Assembly (NCBI RefSeq): GCF_011303555.1
Contig: NZ_CP049868.1
Coordinates: 4,712,001 to 4,776,000, forward strand
DNA length: 64,000 nt
Direction of reading: 5' to 3'
Origin: Pedobacter sp. HDW13
GTDB lineage: Bacteria; Bacteroidota; Bacteroidia; Sphingobacteriales; Sphingobacteriaceae
The notes beneath the pieces are model-generated. The model saw nothing but the letters and a program-made list of their open reading frames with translations. It was not told the DNA's origin and made no database searches. Made by a program: the position numbers and the translations under genes. This document shows, piece after piece, positions 36,309 to 46,036 of this stretch (its first letter is position 1; the number at the start of each line of letters is the position of its first letter).

Positions 36309-37010
36309 ATGAGAACAAATAACAGGAGGCATTTCATTAAAACATCCCTTACTCTTGCTGCAGGAGCAGCTTTAAGTCCGGCTTTATCGCATGCTTTTGC
36401 TAAACCAGCAGTTTTGCAATTTGTGCAGGAACCATTAAAATATCCCTTTAATGCGTTCGAGCCTTATATCGATGCGCTTACCACCGAGATCCATTATACC
36501 AGGCACCATACGGCTTACATTAAAAATGTAAACGAAGCCATTGTGGCCGAAAAAATACCTTACACTACTGTCGAAACTTTTTTCGAAAATGCAGCCAGTC
36601 TTTCGGCTAAAGCGCGCAACAACGGTGGCGGAGCATGGAACCATAATTTCTTTTTCGCTACGCTAAAGCCCGGTAGTGCATCAGTACCCGAAGGGAAATT
36701 AAAAACGGCCATTGATAAAGCTTTTGGCTCGGTTGATCGTTTTAAAGAACAATTTGCACAAGCAGCAGCCACCCGTTTTGGCTCCGGCTGGGCCTGGCTG
36801 GTTAATGATAAAGGGCAGCTTAAAATCACCTCTACGGCCAATCAGGATAATCCCTTGTTTAGTTCGGCAGAAGTGAAAGGCATTCCTTTACTCGCGCTCG
36901 ACGTTTGGGAACATGCCTATTACCTCAAATACGAGAACAAAAGGGCCGATTATATTGCTAATTTCTGGAATGTGGTAGATTGGGATGTAGTAGCAGGCAG
37001 ATTAACTTGA
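36309..37010 (+). CDS. Exported Fe/Mn superoxide dismutase
   Basis: 233 residues. A twin-arginine-like signal (NNRRHFIKTSLTLAAGAALSPALSHAFA) precedes a complete Fe/Mn-SOD domain. Metal ligands are visible in HYTRHHTAYI, GGGAWNHNFFF and the ALDVWEHAYYLKYENKRADYIANFW block (Asp and His), and GSGWAWLV is the usual core motif. SOD converts superoxide to oxygen and peroxide; most bacterial Fe/Mn-SODs are cytoplasmic, so a Tat-type leader is notable and places this one in the envelope with the di-haem peroxidase of the same cluster. Metal choice (Fe or Mn) cannot be told. Confidence 0.93.
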   Translation: MRTNNRRHFIKTSLTLAAGAALSPALSHAFAKPAVLQFVQEPLKYPFNAFEPYIDALTTEIHYTRHHTAYIKNVNEAIVAEKIPYTTVETFFENAASLSAKARNNGGGAWNHNFFFATLKPGSASVPEGKLKTAIDKAFGSVDRFKEQFAQAAATRFGSGWAWLVNDKGQLKITSTANQDNPLFSSAEVKGIPLLALDVWEHAYYLKYENKRADYIANFWNVVDWDVVAGRLT

Positions 37011-37074
37011 TTACAAGGCCATTTGAATGGCTTAAAGAAGCCCTGCTTTCTGCAGGTTATATTTGGTTAGAAGA

Positions 37075-37103
37075 GCGGAACTCGCCTGGATAGGGAGTTC
37101 CGC
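37075..37103. terminator. Hairpin between convergent genes
   Basis: GCGGAACTC (37075-37083) pairs with GAGTTCCGC (37095-37103) between SOD and the opposite-strand unknown gene. A shorter GCCATT-TG-AATGGC dyad at 37018-37031 lies just after the SOD stop. Confidence 0.5.
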
Positions 37104-37119
37104 TAATTTATAAAGGCAA

Positions 37120-37710
37120 TTATCCTTTTTTGAAATGTTTGTTCAATGCATTTTGCACTTTAGCCACATCAGTTTCGATGGCTTTTTTTACGCCGGCATC
37201 AAGTGCTTTGGTAAAATTGGGTGCAACATGAATGGCTGTAGTATCGTTTACAATAATCAATTCGAGCGGATTAGCCCCAAATTTTAACGCTACTTTTAAT
37301 TTAGAAACCTCTTTTTCAACGTTTTTGCTAAATTCATAGCTATCGCTCAATTCGTCAAAACAATCGCGTGCAGCCTGAAATACAAGTTCAGTTTCAATAT
37401 CCAAGCCGTTTATAACGATTGTAGCAGCCTGCAATTCTTTTTTCAGGTCCTCGTTTCCTTTTACTGTTGTGTGGATGGTTTGCAAAGGTTCAAGTAAATC
37501 TTCGCTGATCACGATTAACTTTTTATCTGTGATTACAATTTTTGCATGGTTGCCGGTTTCATCAAACAATTGTTCTACGTGGATGATATCGTTACCATCT
37601 TTAACTACAGATACATTTTGTGATTGTTTTTCAACTTTCGAATCGGCGATGGCATTTTTCAATACGTTTACCAGATAATCGAGAACCGGATATTGATTAA
37701 TTTCAGACAT
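37120..37710 (-). CDS. Conserved-looking cytoplasmic protein of unknown function
   Basis: 196 residues with no signal peptide or membrane segment. Charged, mixed alpha/beta pattern: an N-terminal helix (YPVLDYLVNVLKNAIADSKVE), a strand-rich middle (NVSVVKDGNDIIHVEQLFDE, AKIVITDKKLIVISED) and a C-terminal helical, lysine-rich end (AKVQNALNKHFKKG). I recognise no domain. It is monocistronic, faces SOD, and is divergent from the isomerase-like gene at 37855. Codon use and regular periodicity argue that it is a real protein. Confidence 0.7.
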   Translation of the reverse strand: MSEINQYPVLDYLVNVLKNAIADSKVEKQSQNVSVVKDGNDIIHVEQLFDETGNHAKIVITDKKLIVISEDLLEPLQTIHTTVKGNEDLKKELQAATIVINGLDIETELVFQAARDCFDELSDSYEFSKNVEKEVSKLKVALKFGANPLELIIVNDTTAIHVAPNFTKALDAGVKKAIETDVAKVQNALNKHFKKG

Positions 37711-37854
37711 GTATTTAATTTTTTTTGCAAAGATAGGTTTGCAAACGGATCAAAGAAGTTTTAACAGATTTTTTTTTGGAAGCAGGACAATACAGGATGA
37801 AACTGAATAATTTAATCTTTAATTTTATCATTAACCATCCCTAACCAAATTGAT

Positions 37855-38727
37855 ATGAGAATTAGCTATTTAACTTTTCTTGCTTTTTTAACACTGCTAA
37901 CCGTTTCCAGTTTTGCACCTGATAAACAGTATGCCCAACGTTTAGGTATTATGTCGGGCTTAGGGCAAGACAGCATTGCCCATGCCGGCGGTTTTACCAT
38001 GATTGGCGAATCGGTAAGGAAAATGCTTGCCCCGGGCTTAACCGACGATGCTTTTAATGCCAACCTGAAACAGATAAAGGCTGCCAGATGTAAAGTAACT
38101 GTGTGTAACCTGTTTTTTCCGGGGAACATTAAAATAGCAGGTCCCGATGTGGTAGAAGCCAGGGTTTTATCGTATGCCGATTCGGTATTTTCGAGGGCAG
38201 GGCAGGCAGGTGTAAAGCTGATTGTTTTAGGCAGTGGAGGTTCGCGTAACATTCCGGTAGGTTACGATCTGGCTAAAGCTAAAACAGATTTTGTGGCACT
38301 CTGTAAAAAAATAGGGCAGCTTGGGGCAAAATATAAAGTAGTAATAGCGCTCGAAAATCTCGAAACTACTGAAACTACTTTTATTACTTCACTTAAATCG
38401 GCTGCCGAGATTGTAAAAAGGGTAAATCATCCCAATTTTAGGCTCAATGTAGATATTTTTCACATGATGCGCGAAGGAGAATCGCCTGATGAAATACGGG
38501 CTGCAAAAGGCTTGGTAGGGTACTGCGAAGTAGCCGAAAAAGAAAAACGTACACTACCTGGGGTAATGCGCGATGATTTTAAGCCGTATTTTCGTGCCTT
38601 GCGCGACATTAATTACAAAGGCCTTATTTTTATTGAAGGAAGCATTGGCAATGCTGCGGTAGAAATACCGGGTGCCTACAGATATTTATCGGCACAACTG
38701 GCCGAAGTTGATGCAGAAAAACGATAA
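37855..38727 (+). CDS. Exported sugar isomerase/epimerase-like TIM-barrel protein
   Basis: 290 residues, signal-like N-terminus (YLTFLAFLTLLTVSSFA). The barrel is of the xylose-isomerase-like/AP-endonuclease type: candidate metal ligands in VVIALENLETTE (Glu), FRLNVDIFHMM (Asp and His) and GLIFIEGSIG (final Glu). Members isomerise or epimerise free sugars, inositols or 3-keto sugars. Export is common for Bacteroidota representatives. It stands alone between an unknown gene and the ECF sigma gene, so no substrate can be inferred. Confidence 0.82.
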   Translation: MRISYLTFLAFLTLLTVSSFAPDKQYAQRLGIMSGLGQDSIAHAGGFTMIGESVRKMLAPGLTDDAFNANLKQIKAARCKVTVCNLFFPGNIKIAGPDVVEARVLSYADSVFSRAGQAGVKLIVLGSGGSRNIPVGYDLAKAKTDFVALCKKIGQLGAKYKVVIALENLETTETTFITSLKSAAEIVKRVNHPNFRLNVDIFHMMREGESPDEIRAAKGLVGYCEVAEKEKRTLPGVMRDDFKPYFRALRDINYKGLIFIEGSIGNAAVEIPGAYRYLSAQLAEVDAEKR

Positions 38728-38952
38728 CATATTTGTAAATGGCAAGGTTTTGCTTCTTTTTAAGGGGTTTTTGTTGTTGAAAGATATTAAAGGTTTAAAA
38801 ATACAACCAGTAAGGATTAATATTTAGAGATAATTGATTGTTGAAACTGATTTATTAAAGTTTTTAACCTTTTTTGTTTTAATTACTTGCCTATCAATAT
38901 AAAACTACATTCGGTTTACTGTTAATTTCAGTACAAACTGGCCTAATAGTAT

Positions 38953-38960
38953 TATCTTTG
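38953..38960 (+). promoter_or_regulatory. Bacteroidota -7 box of the ECF sigma gene
   Basis: TATCTTTG matches TAnnTTTG exactly, 12 bp before the ATG at 38973. The -33 element is weak (TTTC at about 38926). Confidence 0.45.
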
Positions 38961-38972
38961 CAACCGATTGCG

Positions 38973-39557
38973 ATGGACACTTACAGCTCATTTTCAGATA
39001 ATGAACTAGCTTTCTTACTGACTAAGGATGATGAGCTGGCTTTTACCGAAATTTACAACCGTTTTTACGGCTTGTTGTTTATCCACGCCAGTAAACGCTT
39101 AAACAGCGAGGAAGAAGCCAAAGACCTGGTACAGCAGTTATTCGAAACTTTATGGATCAAAAGGGCAAAGGTAGCTCCCGATGGTAATTTGTCGGCCTAT
39201 TTGTATGCGGCCACCCGAAATAGGGTGATTGATGTTTTTGCACATCAGAAAGTGGAGGATAAATATATTGGTTCCTTACAGGGCTATTTGGATCAGGAAC
39301 ATGTATTAACCGATTACCTGGTGCGTGAAAAAGAAATGGCTGCTTTAATAGAACGCGAAATAGATGCTTTACCCCCTAAAATGCGCGAAATCTTCTTAAT
39401 GAGCCGCATGGAGAATAAAACCCATAAAGAAATTGCCGAATTACTCGAAATTTCCGAGTTAACGGTAAAAACGCAGGTGAAAAGAGCACTTAAAATTTTA
39501 CGTTCGCGTTTGGGACTGGTTACCTATCTTATTTTTATGCTTAAAACCTATCATTAA
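38973..39557 (+). CDS. ECF sigma-70 factor
   Basis: 194 residues from the ATG at 38973; the frame also has an upstream TTG, but that overlaps the promoter box. Region 2 (about 15-85) holds FTEIYNRFYGLLFIHASKRL and DLVQQLFETLWIKR; region 4 (about 125-180) holds ALPPKMREIFLMSRMENKTHKEIAELLEISELTVKTQVKRAL. Such sigma factors direct transcription of SusC-type loci when released by a FecR anti-sigma. That partner follows 186 bp downstream, then a SusC with an STN signalling domain: a complete surface-signalling circuit. Confidence 0.95.
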   Translation: MDTYSSFSDNELAFLLTKDDELAFTEIYNRFYGLLFIHASKRLNSEEEAKDLVQQLFETLWIKRAKVAPDGNLSAYLYAATRNRVIDVFAHQKVEDKYIGSLQGYLDQEHVLTDYLVREKEMAALIEREIDALPPKMREIFLMSRMENKTHKEIAELLEISELTVKTQVKRALKILRSRLGLVTYLIFMLKTYH

Positions 39558-39743
39558 AGCAAAAAACTGCTTTTAGGTCGGGTGAAGGTAGTAATTCGTA
39601 GATTTTGGGTGTAAGATTTGTGAAATGGGGCAATCAATTTTTGTGTCTGCTGAAAAAAATGTAAAAAAAAATATATTTCCGCGTACCCCCAGGCTATACC
39701 CTTCGCCGTATATACATTAATCAACCCTAAAAGATTGTTGTTA

Positions 39744-40880
39744 ATGGAGAAAAATGCGAAAAGATTGTTGGATAAGTACTTGTCAGGTAATTGTACCGCC
39801 AATGAAAAAGCCATTGTAGAACAATGGTATCAGCAACTTCCTTTTGAGGGCGATACGCCAAAGCAACAACGCATTACCGCTACCCAGGCTGAGGTTTGGC
39901 AACAGCTGCAACAGGGCAGAAAAAAGGCAAAGCAGCTGGTGCTGTATAAACGCATTGCAGTGGCGGCCAGTATCTTGTTGTGCCTGAGTGTTGGTCTTTA
40001 CCTGGTAACACGCATCAATGTGCAACAACAGCTTATAGTAAGTACTTTAAACGATGTTAAGCCAGGTCGCAATAAAGCCATTTTAACCCTGGCCGATGGT
40101 TCTGTTATTGATCTGGATAATGCCAAAACCGGTCAAATAGCCATGCAGAATGGTATTGTTGTACGTAAAACAGCCAATGGTAAACTCGAATATATCATTA
40201 AAGATGCTGCCGGTAACGCCAATCAAACTATTAGTAACAATTTAATTTCGACCCCAAGAGGAGGCGAATATCAGGTAACCTTACCCGATGGCACAAAAGT
40301 TTGGCTAAACGCAGCTTCCACTTTAAAATATCCTTCAACGTTTGCTAAGAACGAACGGAGGGTAACGCTTCAGGGCGAGGCTTATTTCGAAGTTTCAAAA
40401 GATAAAAACAGACCATTCAGGGTTGCTACGAATCAGCAAACAGTAGAAGTATTGGGTACACATTTTAACATCAATGCCTATAGTGATGAAGAATTGGTTA
40501 AAACCACGCTTTTAGAAGGAGCCGTGAATGTTTCGAATGGAACAAACAGCTTAAAACTAAAACCTGGCCAGCAGGCACTATTTAACCTTGCCGATGCAAA
40601 ACTCCGCATAAACCCGGATGTGGATGTGGATAAAGAGCTGGCCTGGAAAAACGATCTTTTTGCTTTCGATAACGACGATTTGAAAACCATTATGCGGCAA
40701 ATATCGCGCTGGTACGATCTTGATGTGGTATATCAGGGCAAAATAACCGACGAAAAATATGTGGGTGAAATCCCAAGAAACAGCAATTTATCCGAAGTAT
40801 TCAAAATATTGGAACTTAACCACGTTCATATTGATGCCAAAGGTAAAGTGCTCACTGTATCTGGCAGTAAAAACAGATAG
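39744..40880 (+). CDS. FecR-family anti-sigma factor
   Basis: 378 residues from the ATG at 39744 (a TTG codon opens the frame 9 bp earlier). Cytoplasmic sigma-binding helices at about 1-65 (LLDKYLSGNCTANEKAIVEQWY), one membrane helix (RIAVAASILLCLSVGLYLV, about 75-93), then the periplasmic FecR domain with ISTPRGGEYQVTLPDGTKVWLNAASTLKYP and GEAYFEV, and a C-terminal DUF4974-type segment (LAWKNDLFAFDNDDLKTIMRQISRWYDLDV) that contacts the STN domain of the receptor. It would hold the ECF sigma until the SusC protein signals substrate. Confidence 0.95.
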   Translation: MEKNAKRLLDKYLSGNCTANEKAIVEQWYQQLPFEGDTPKQQRITATQAEVWQQLQQGRKKAKQLVLYKRIAVAASILLCLSVGLYLVTRINVQQQLIVSTLNDVKPGRNKAILTLADGSVIDLDNAKTGQIAMQNGIVVRKTANGKLEYIIKDAAGNANQTISNNLISTPRGGEYQVTLPDGTKVWLNAASTLKYPSTFAKNERRVTLQGEAYFEVSKDKNRPFRVATNQQTVEVLGTHFNINAYSDEELVKTTLLEGAVNVSNGTNSLKLKPGQQALFNLADAKLRINPDVDVDKELAWKNDLFAFDNDDLKTIMRQISRWYDLDVVYQGKITDEKYVGEIPRNSNLSEVFKILELNHVHIDAKGKVLTVSGSKNR

Positions 40881-40988
40881 ACTTTGCCCGTCGCTAAAAA
40901 GGCAGTAAACCAAACAATTAATCAACTAATTCAACTAAACTGTATGATGAAAAAATTACCTGAAATCTAATTTCGTACCGCAAAAAAA

Positions 40989-41014
40989 ACCGAAAGCGCA
41001 GTAACGCTTCCGGT
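40989..41014 (+). promoter_or_regulatory. Hairpin in the SusC leader
   Basis: ACCGAAAGCG (40989-40998) pairs with CGCTTCCGGT (41005-41014) with one A-C mismatch, followed by AGAAATTTTGG. It lies between fecR and susC and may reduce read-through (attenuator or terminator). Confidence 0.5.
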
Positions 41015-41084
41015 AGAAATTTTGGACACAGCAGCTTGCTTCGAAACCCAGCTGCTATTTATTAACCTCATTCAAAACAAAGGT

Positions 41085-44000
41085 ATGAAATTAACAACCC
41101 TTTACAACCCCGTATGCGCTATACGGAGGGTAAGGATTAAATTTTTATTGGTCATGAAATTGACTGCTATATTACTATTGGTCGGCGCTTTGCATATTTC
41201 TGCCGCCACATTCTCGCAAACTGTAACCTTATCCCTTAGAACAGCTCCGTTAAAAACGATATTTAAGGAGATTAAAAAACAAACCGGTTACTTTTTCTTT
41301 TACAAAGGTCAGCTTTTAGAAGGCAAGCCCGAGGTTACTGTAGAGTTAAAAAATGCCAGTCTAACCGAGGCCTTAAATTTGTCGTTAAAAGGGCTAAATC
41401 TCAATTTTAATATTGTAAACAAAACCATTGTAATCAGCAATAAAGAGAACCAACCCCTGGAATCGCTTGCTGTAGCCAGCCAGATCGAAGTTAAAGGTAA
41501 AGTGGTAGATAAAGACAATGACGAAAGCTTGCCAGGTGTTAATATTTCCGTAAAAAACGGCGCTAGTATTGGCGTAACCAACGAGAAAGGCGAGTTTAAA
41601 GTAACGGTTGCCGAAGGCGCTACACTTGTTTTTAGCTATGTGGGCTACGAAATACAGGAAGCTAAAGCAAGCGCGGGCAAAACACTGAATATTAGGCTCA
41701 CGGCTAAACAGACGCAGATGACCGATGTGGTGATTACCGGTTATCAGGCCATCAAGAAAGATAACTATACCGGTAATGCCATTACGATATCCGGAGATCA
41801 GCTGAAAAGGGTAAATCCGCAAAATTTGCTTCAAAGTATAGGCACATTCGACCCATCGTTTAAACTAATTGATAATAACCTTGCCGGCTCCAATCCAAAT
41901 AGAATTCCGTCTATTAATGTCAGAGGCGCTTCAGCATTACCTAGTGGTGATGGTCAGGTACTTAGAAGAGATGAAATTCTTGGAACAGCCAATATGCCGG
42001 TTTTCATGCTTGACGGATATGAAGTAAGTGTGCAGAAAGTGTTTGACCTTGATGTTAACAGAATTGCCTCTGTTACCTCATTGAAAGACGCTGCTGCTAC
42101 CGCTATCTATGGTTCGCGCGCAGCCAATGGCGTAATTGTGATCACTACTAAAACACCTTTGGAAGGCAAACTAAGGGTTGAATACAATTACGAATTGAAT
42201 CTAACTGCGGCAGATCTAAGCGATTATCAGGTTTTAGATGCAGCTCAAAAACTGGATTATGAAGTTCTGGCAGGATTATATAATTCTGCTAAGCAACAGG
42301 TATCTCAGGATCAGCTGGATGAAATTTATTACCACAAAAAAGCCAATGTTGTGGGTGGTGTTAACAGTTACTGGCTTTCTCAACCCTTACGTAATACGAT
42401 CGGGAATAAGCATGCTGTAAATCTTGATGGAGGTTCATCAGCCTTTCGGTACAATGTTAACCTACGCTACCAAACAAGACCTGGAGCAATGAAAGGATCT
42501 CAAAGAGACCAGTATTCAGGTGGAATGAGTTTCCAGTACAACGTTAAGAAAATTCAGTTTAGAAATGAATTATCTGTAACCCAGGTAGGGGCTACCGAAT
42601 CGCCATACGGTGATTTTTCAAGTTATGTAAGGATGAATCCCTATTACCCTTTGCAAGATGCGAATGGCATGGTTATGCGAATTTCGGATGTCTACGAAAA
42701 ACAGGACCGATCAAAAGAATATGTGTTTAATCCACTGTATGATGCCAGTTTAAGTAGTTTTAATAAATCAAAGTATACCGAAATCATTGATAACCTTTCT
42801 GCCGATCTGGAAGTTGCAAAGGATCTGAGGTTAAGGGCTCAGATGAGCGTAACCACGCGATCAAATGCCGATGATGTATTTACATCTCCCATGGCTAATA
42901 AATATTATCTGTACACTTCAGATAAAATTGACGAAAAGGGAGAGTACATGAATAGGGAGATGAAAGAAACCTATTGGGACAGTAATATCAGGCTAACCTG
43001 GTTAAAGCAGATAGGCGGCCATTATTTTAATGCACTGATCGGTGTAAACGCCAGGACAGAACTTCGTGATCAAAAAGAATTTACTGCAATCGGATTTGCG
43101 AACGATCGTTTTACCAGTATAGGATTTGCCAAAGGATATGCCGAAGATGGAAAACCATTGAGCAGGCTCGAAAAAGCACGGCTTTTCGGTTCTTTCGTCA
43201 CCATGAACTACTCCTACAAAAACCGTTACCTGATGGATGGAACTGTTCGTGTGGATGGTTCTTCGAAGTTTGGTGTGAACAACAGATTGGCTCCGTTTTG
43301 GTCGTTCGGATTAGGCTGGAATGTACATCAGGAGGAATTCTTTAAGGATAATAAAGTAATCAGTCAATTGAGAATAAAGGCCTCTACAGGTCTCACTGGT
43401 TCTGTGGAATTTGATCCTTATTTATCCCGGACCATTTATAAATATAATACCGGAAACTGGTATTCATCAGGCATTGGTGCGAGTGTAAACAGTTATGGTA
43501 ATGAAAACCTGGGTTGGCAAAAAACACGGATGACGGATATTGGTATAGATATCGGGCTGTTTAAAGACCGTATCATGATTACGCCAAGGGTATACAAGAA
43601 GTTTACCAAAGATATTCTGGCCGATATCACCTTACCTCCATCAACAGGCTTCTTATCTTATAAAGAAAACCTTGGAGATATGGAGAACAAAGGGGCGGAA
43701 TTAGGGCTTACAATAGATGCGGTGAGGAGCAAAGATTGGTCGGTAAACCTGAATGCCAGTATGGTTTCTAACAGAAATAAGGTGGTAAGGATCTCGAATG
43801 CCTTAAAGAAATATAACGATAGGGCCGATGAACTGCAGTCGGTAAAACCTGGAGAAGGCGGCTACAGGGGTATTCCATTACTTCGTTTTAGCGAGGGACA
43901 ACCTTTCAATGCTATTTATGGCGTACGTTCATTGGGTATCGATCCGGAAAACGGACGTGAGTTATACCTCAAAAAAGACGGCAGCATAACCTACGATTAT

Positions 44001-44486
44001 GATAAGCGCGATTACGTTGTAATTGGCGATCCTAACCCTAAAGTGAGCGGTTACTTTGGCGGAACGGTTAACTACAAAAGATTTAGCCTTTATGTGCAGT
44101 TTCAAACCTTTTTCGGAGGCGACAAATATAATTTAACCCTGGTAGAGCGTGTTGAGAATGCAGATCCACGTTATAATGTAGACAGCCGCGTGTTTGAAGA
44201 AAAATGGAAGAAGTCTGGTGACCTCTCTTTTTACAAAAATATAGCTGATATCGGCGAGACCGATGTAAGTTCAAGATTTATACAGCCTGATAATCTGATC
44301 AACCTTCAATCAGTTAACCTTTCTTACGACATGAGTAAAAAAATAGCATCCAAACTATCAATGTCAAGTTTGATGTTTCAGGTAACTGCAAACGACCTTG
44401 TACGTTGGTCGTCGGTGAAAGAAGAAAGAGGTATTAATTACCCATTTACCAGGAGTTTAACCTTTTCTGTTAGAGCAGCTTTTTAA
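41085..44486 (+). CDS. SusC-family TonB-dependent transducer with STN domain
   Basis: 1133 residues from the ATG at 41085 (RBS-like AAAGG nearby); the frame is open upstream from a TTG that I reject. After the signal (LLLVGALHISAATFSQ) comes an STN domain (about 50-120: LRTAPLKTIFKEIKKQTGYFFFY...TIVISNK), which talks to FecR, then a carboxypeptidase-regulatory-like domain (VKGKVVDKDNDESLPGVNISVKNG), the TDVVITGYQAIKKDNYTG linker, the plug (VFMLDGYEV, VTSLKDAAATAIYGSRAANGVIVITT) and the barrel. It both imports a substrate and signals through the sigma/FecR pair upstream. The SusD partner follows after 31 bp. Downstream protease and TlpA genes hint at a protein or glycopeptide substrate (inference). 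Confidence 0.95.
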   Translation: MKLTTLYNPVCAIRRVRIKFLLVMKLTAILLLVGALHISAATFSQTVTLSLRTAPLKTIFKEIKKQTGYFFFYKGQLLEGKPEVTVELKNASLTEALNLSLKGLNLNFNIVNKTIVISNKENQPLESLAVASQIEVKGKVVDKDNDESLPGVNISVKNGASIGVTNEKGEFKVTVAEGATLVFSYVGYEIQEAKASAGKTLNIRLTAKQTQMTDVVITGYQAIKKDNYTGNAITISGDQLKRVNPQNLLQSIGTFDPSFKLIDNNLAGSNPNRIPSINVRGASALPSGDGQVLRRDEILGTANMPVFMLDGYEVSVQKVFDLDVNRIASVTSLKDAAATAIYGSRAANGVIVITTKTPLEGKLRVEYNYELNLTAADLSDYQVLDAAQKLDYEVLAGLYNSAKQQVSQDQLDEIYYHKKANVVGGVNSYWLSQPLRNTIGNKHAVNLDGGSSAFRYNVNLRYQTRPGAMKGSQRDQYSGGMSFQYNVKKIQFRNELSVTQVGATESPYGDFSSYVRMNPYYPLQDANGMVMRISDVYEKQDRSKEYVFNPLYDASLSSFNKSKYTEIIDNLSADLEVAKDLRLRAQMSVTTRSNADDVFTSPMANKYYLYTSDKIDEKGEYMNREMKETYWDSNIRLTWLKQIGGHYFNALIGVNARTELRDQKEFTAIGFANDRFTSIGFAKGYAEDGKPLSRLEKARLFGSFVTMNYSYKNRYLMDGTVRVDGSSKFGVNNRLAPFWSFGLGWNVHQEEFFKDNKVISQLRIKASTGLTGSVEFDPYLSRTIYKYNTGNWYSSGIGASVNSYGNENLGWQKTRMTDIGIDIGLFKDRIMITPRVYKKFTKDILADITLPPSTGFLSYKENLGDMENKGAELGLTIDAVRSKDWSVNLNASMVSNRNKVVRISNALKKYNDRADELQSVKPGEGGYRGIPLLRFSEGQPFNAIYGVRSLGIDPENGRELYLKKDGSITYDYDKRDYVVIGDPNPKVSGYFGGTVNYKRFSLYVQFQTFFGGDKYNLTLVERVENADPRYNVDSRVFEEKWKKSGDLSFYKNIADIGETDVSSRFIQPDNLINLQSVNLSYDMSKKIASKLSMSSLMFQVTANDLVRWSSVKEERGINYPFTRSLTFSVRAAF

Positions 44487-44517
44487 ACTTTTTAATCACA
44501 GATTTAAAATAAAAAAC

Positions 44518-46008
44518 ATGAATATTAGATTATTAATCTGCCTTATTTTAGTAACAGGGTTATTCAGTTCCTGTAAGAAATGGCTGGAAATTGAGCCGGA
44601 ATCAGAAATCGCCGCCCCAATTTTATTCAGTACCGAAAACGGTTTCATGGAAGCAATAAATGGCGTGTACAACCGCAGTACCGAATCAGATCTTTATGGT
44701 AAAGAACTTACCTTCGGTACAACCGAGGTATTGGCGCAAAATTTTTCGATGCGTGATGACGGACAGGATTACAGGCAGACCTCCTTGTACAATTATAAAC
44801 ATGGCGAGTTTATCAAAAGGAAGGATAAAATATGGGCTGGTTTATATAATTCCATTGTAAACTGTAATTTGATCCTTGAAAATGTTGATGCGAAAAGGAA
44901 TGTTTTTACCGGTTCAAATTATGCCATTGTAAAAGGAGAAGCACTTGCATTAAGGGCCTACCTACATTTTGACCTGCTTCGTCTTTTTGCTCCATCGTAT
45001 TTGCGAAACCCTGCTGCAAAAGGAATTCCGTATGCCAGCAAGTATACAAAGGAAATTACTCCTATGTCTACAGTGTCGCAAGCCATCGAGTTAATCATCA
45101 AAGATCTGGAAGAGTCAAAACAGCTTTTAACAGCAGATCCCATCCGGAGCGCCGGTTATATTGTAAACTACCCCTTGGTTAGCGATACACTGAAAAATAC
45201 AGAGGAGAAAAACGCTAGTCTTTTTTTACAGAACAGAAGGCACCGTATGAATTATTACGCAGTATGCGGAACATTGGCCAGGGTTTACCTTTATAAAAAT
45301 GATAAAGTGAAAGCCTTGTCAAATGCTAAGGAGGTAATCGATTCTAAAAAATTCCCATGGACAGCAAAAAGTGATTTTGAGGCTTTTGAAGATTCAAAAA
45401 AAGACCGTATCCTTTACAAGGAACTTGTTTTCGGATGGTATATACCTGGTGCTGCAAAAGAAATAAAAGACAATTGGTTTCAAAGTGGTACCAGAGGTTT
45501 TTATTTAATTGAGGATGCTGCTGATTATATCTATGAAAAGGCAACAGCTGGCGCGAGTGATTCGCGCTACAAATACTGGCTATCTGCTACTTCAAATCAA
45601 TCGTCGAGATCTTATGATATTGTTAAATACCGCAGAAACCCCTTAAGTGCTGAGGTGAACGCAAATCTTCATTACCTGATGGCACCTGCAATCAGGCTGA
45701 GTGAGATGTATTACATTGCTGCTGAGTGTTCGTACTCCACCAATCCTGCAATCGCAGTCAATTACCTTACGCAGGTTCGTGAAGCCAGACAAATTGGCGA
45801 TCCTTTATCCATAAACAGTGAAGAAGATTTATTAAAAGAGCTACTTAAAGATGCACGTAAAGAATGGCTGGCAGAAGGGCAGTTGTTTTATATGTACAAA
45901 AGGCTAAACAGGGGTATTGTAGGGCAAACCGGCATAATTATTCCTCCTTCCGATAATATTTTCGTACTTCCACTGCCTAACGATGAAATCGTTTATGGTG
46001 GCAGATAA
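44518..46008 (+). CDS. SusD/RagB-family lipoprotein
   Basis: 496 residues, lipoprotein cysteine in LFSSCKKWLEIEPES (about residue 19), the classic SusD start. ALALRAYLHFDLLRLFAPSY (about 140-160) and the C-terminal PAIRLSEMYYIAAECSY and ARKEWLAEGQLFYMYKRLNR are family marks. It caps the SusC protein encoded just upstream. The DUF4843 gene follows after 28 bp. Confidence 0.95.
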   Translation: MNIRLLICLILVTGLFSSCKKWLEIEPESEIAAPILFSTENGFMEAINGVYNRSTESDLYGKELTFGTTEVLAQNFSMRDDGQDYRQTSLYNYKHGEFIKRKDKIWAGLYNSIVNCNLILENVDAKRNVFTGSNYAIVKGEALALRAYLHFDLLRLFAPSYLRNPAAKGIPYASKYTKEITPMSTVSQAIELIIKDLEESKQLLTADPIRSAGYIVNYPLVSDTLKNTEEKNASLFLQNRRHRMNYYAVCGTLARVYLYKNDKVKALSNAKEVIDSKKFPWTAKSDFEAFEDSKKDRILYKELVFGWYIPGAAKEIKDNWFQSGTRGFYLIEDAADYIYEKATAGASDSRYKYWLSATSNQSSRSYDIVKYRRNPLSAEVNANLHYLMAPAIRLSEMYYIAAECSYSTNPAIAVNYLTQVREARQIGDPLSINSEEDLLKELLKDARKEWLAEGQLFYMYKRLNRGIVGQTGIIIPPSDNIFVLPLPNDEIVYGGR

Positions 46009-46036
46009 AACATGTGAAATTTTTGAATAGCAAATT

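Noticed and set aside
41022..41084. N-terminal extension of the second SusC from a TTG
   Set aside because: It runs through the leader hairpin region and lacks signal features; the ATG at 41085 is typical.
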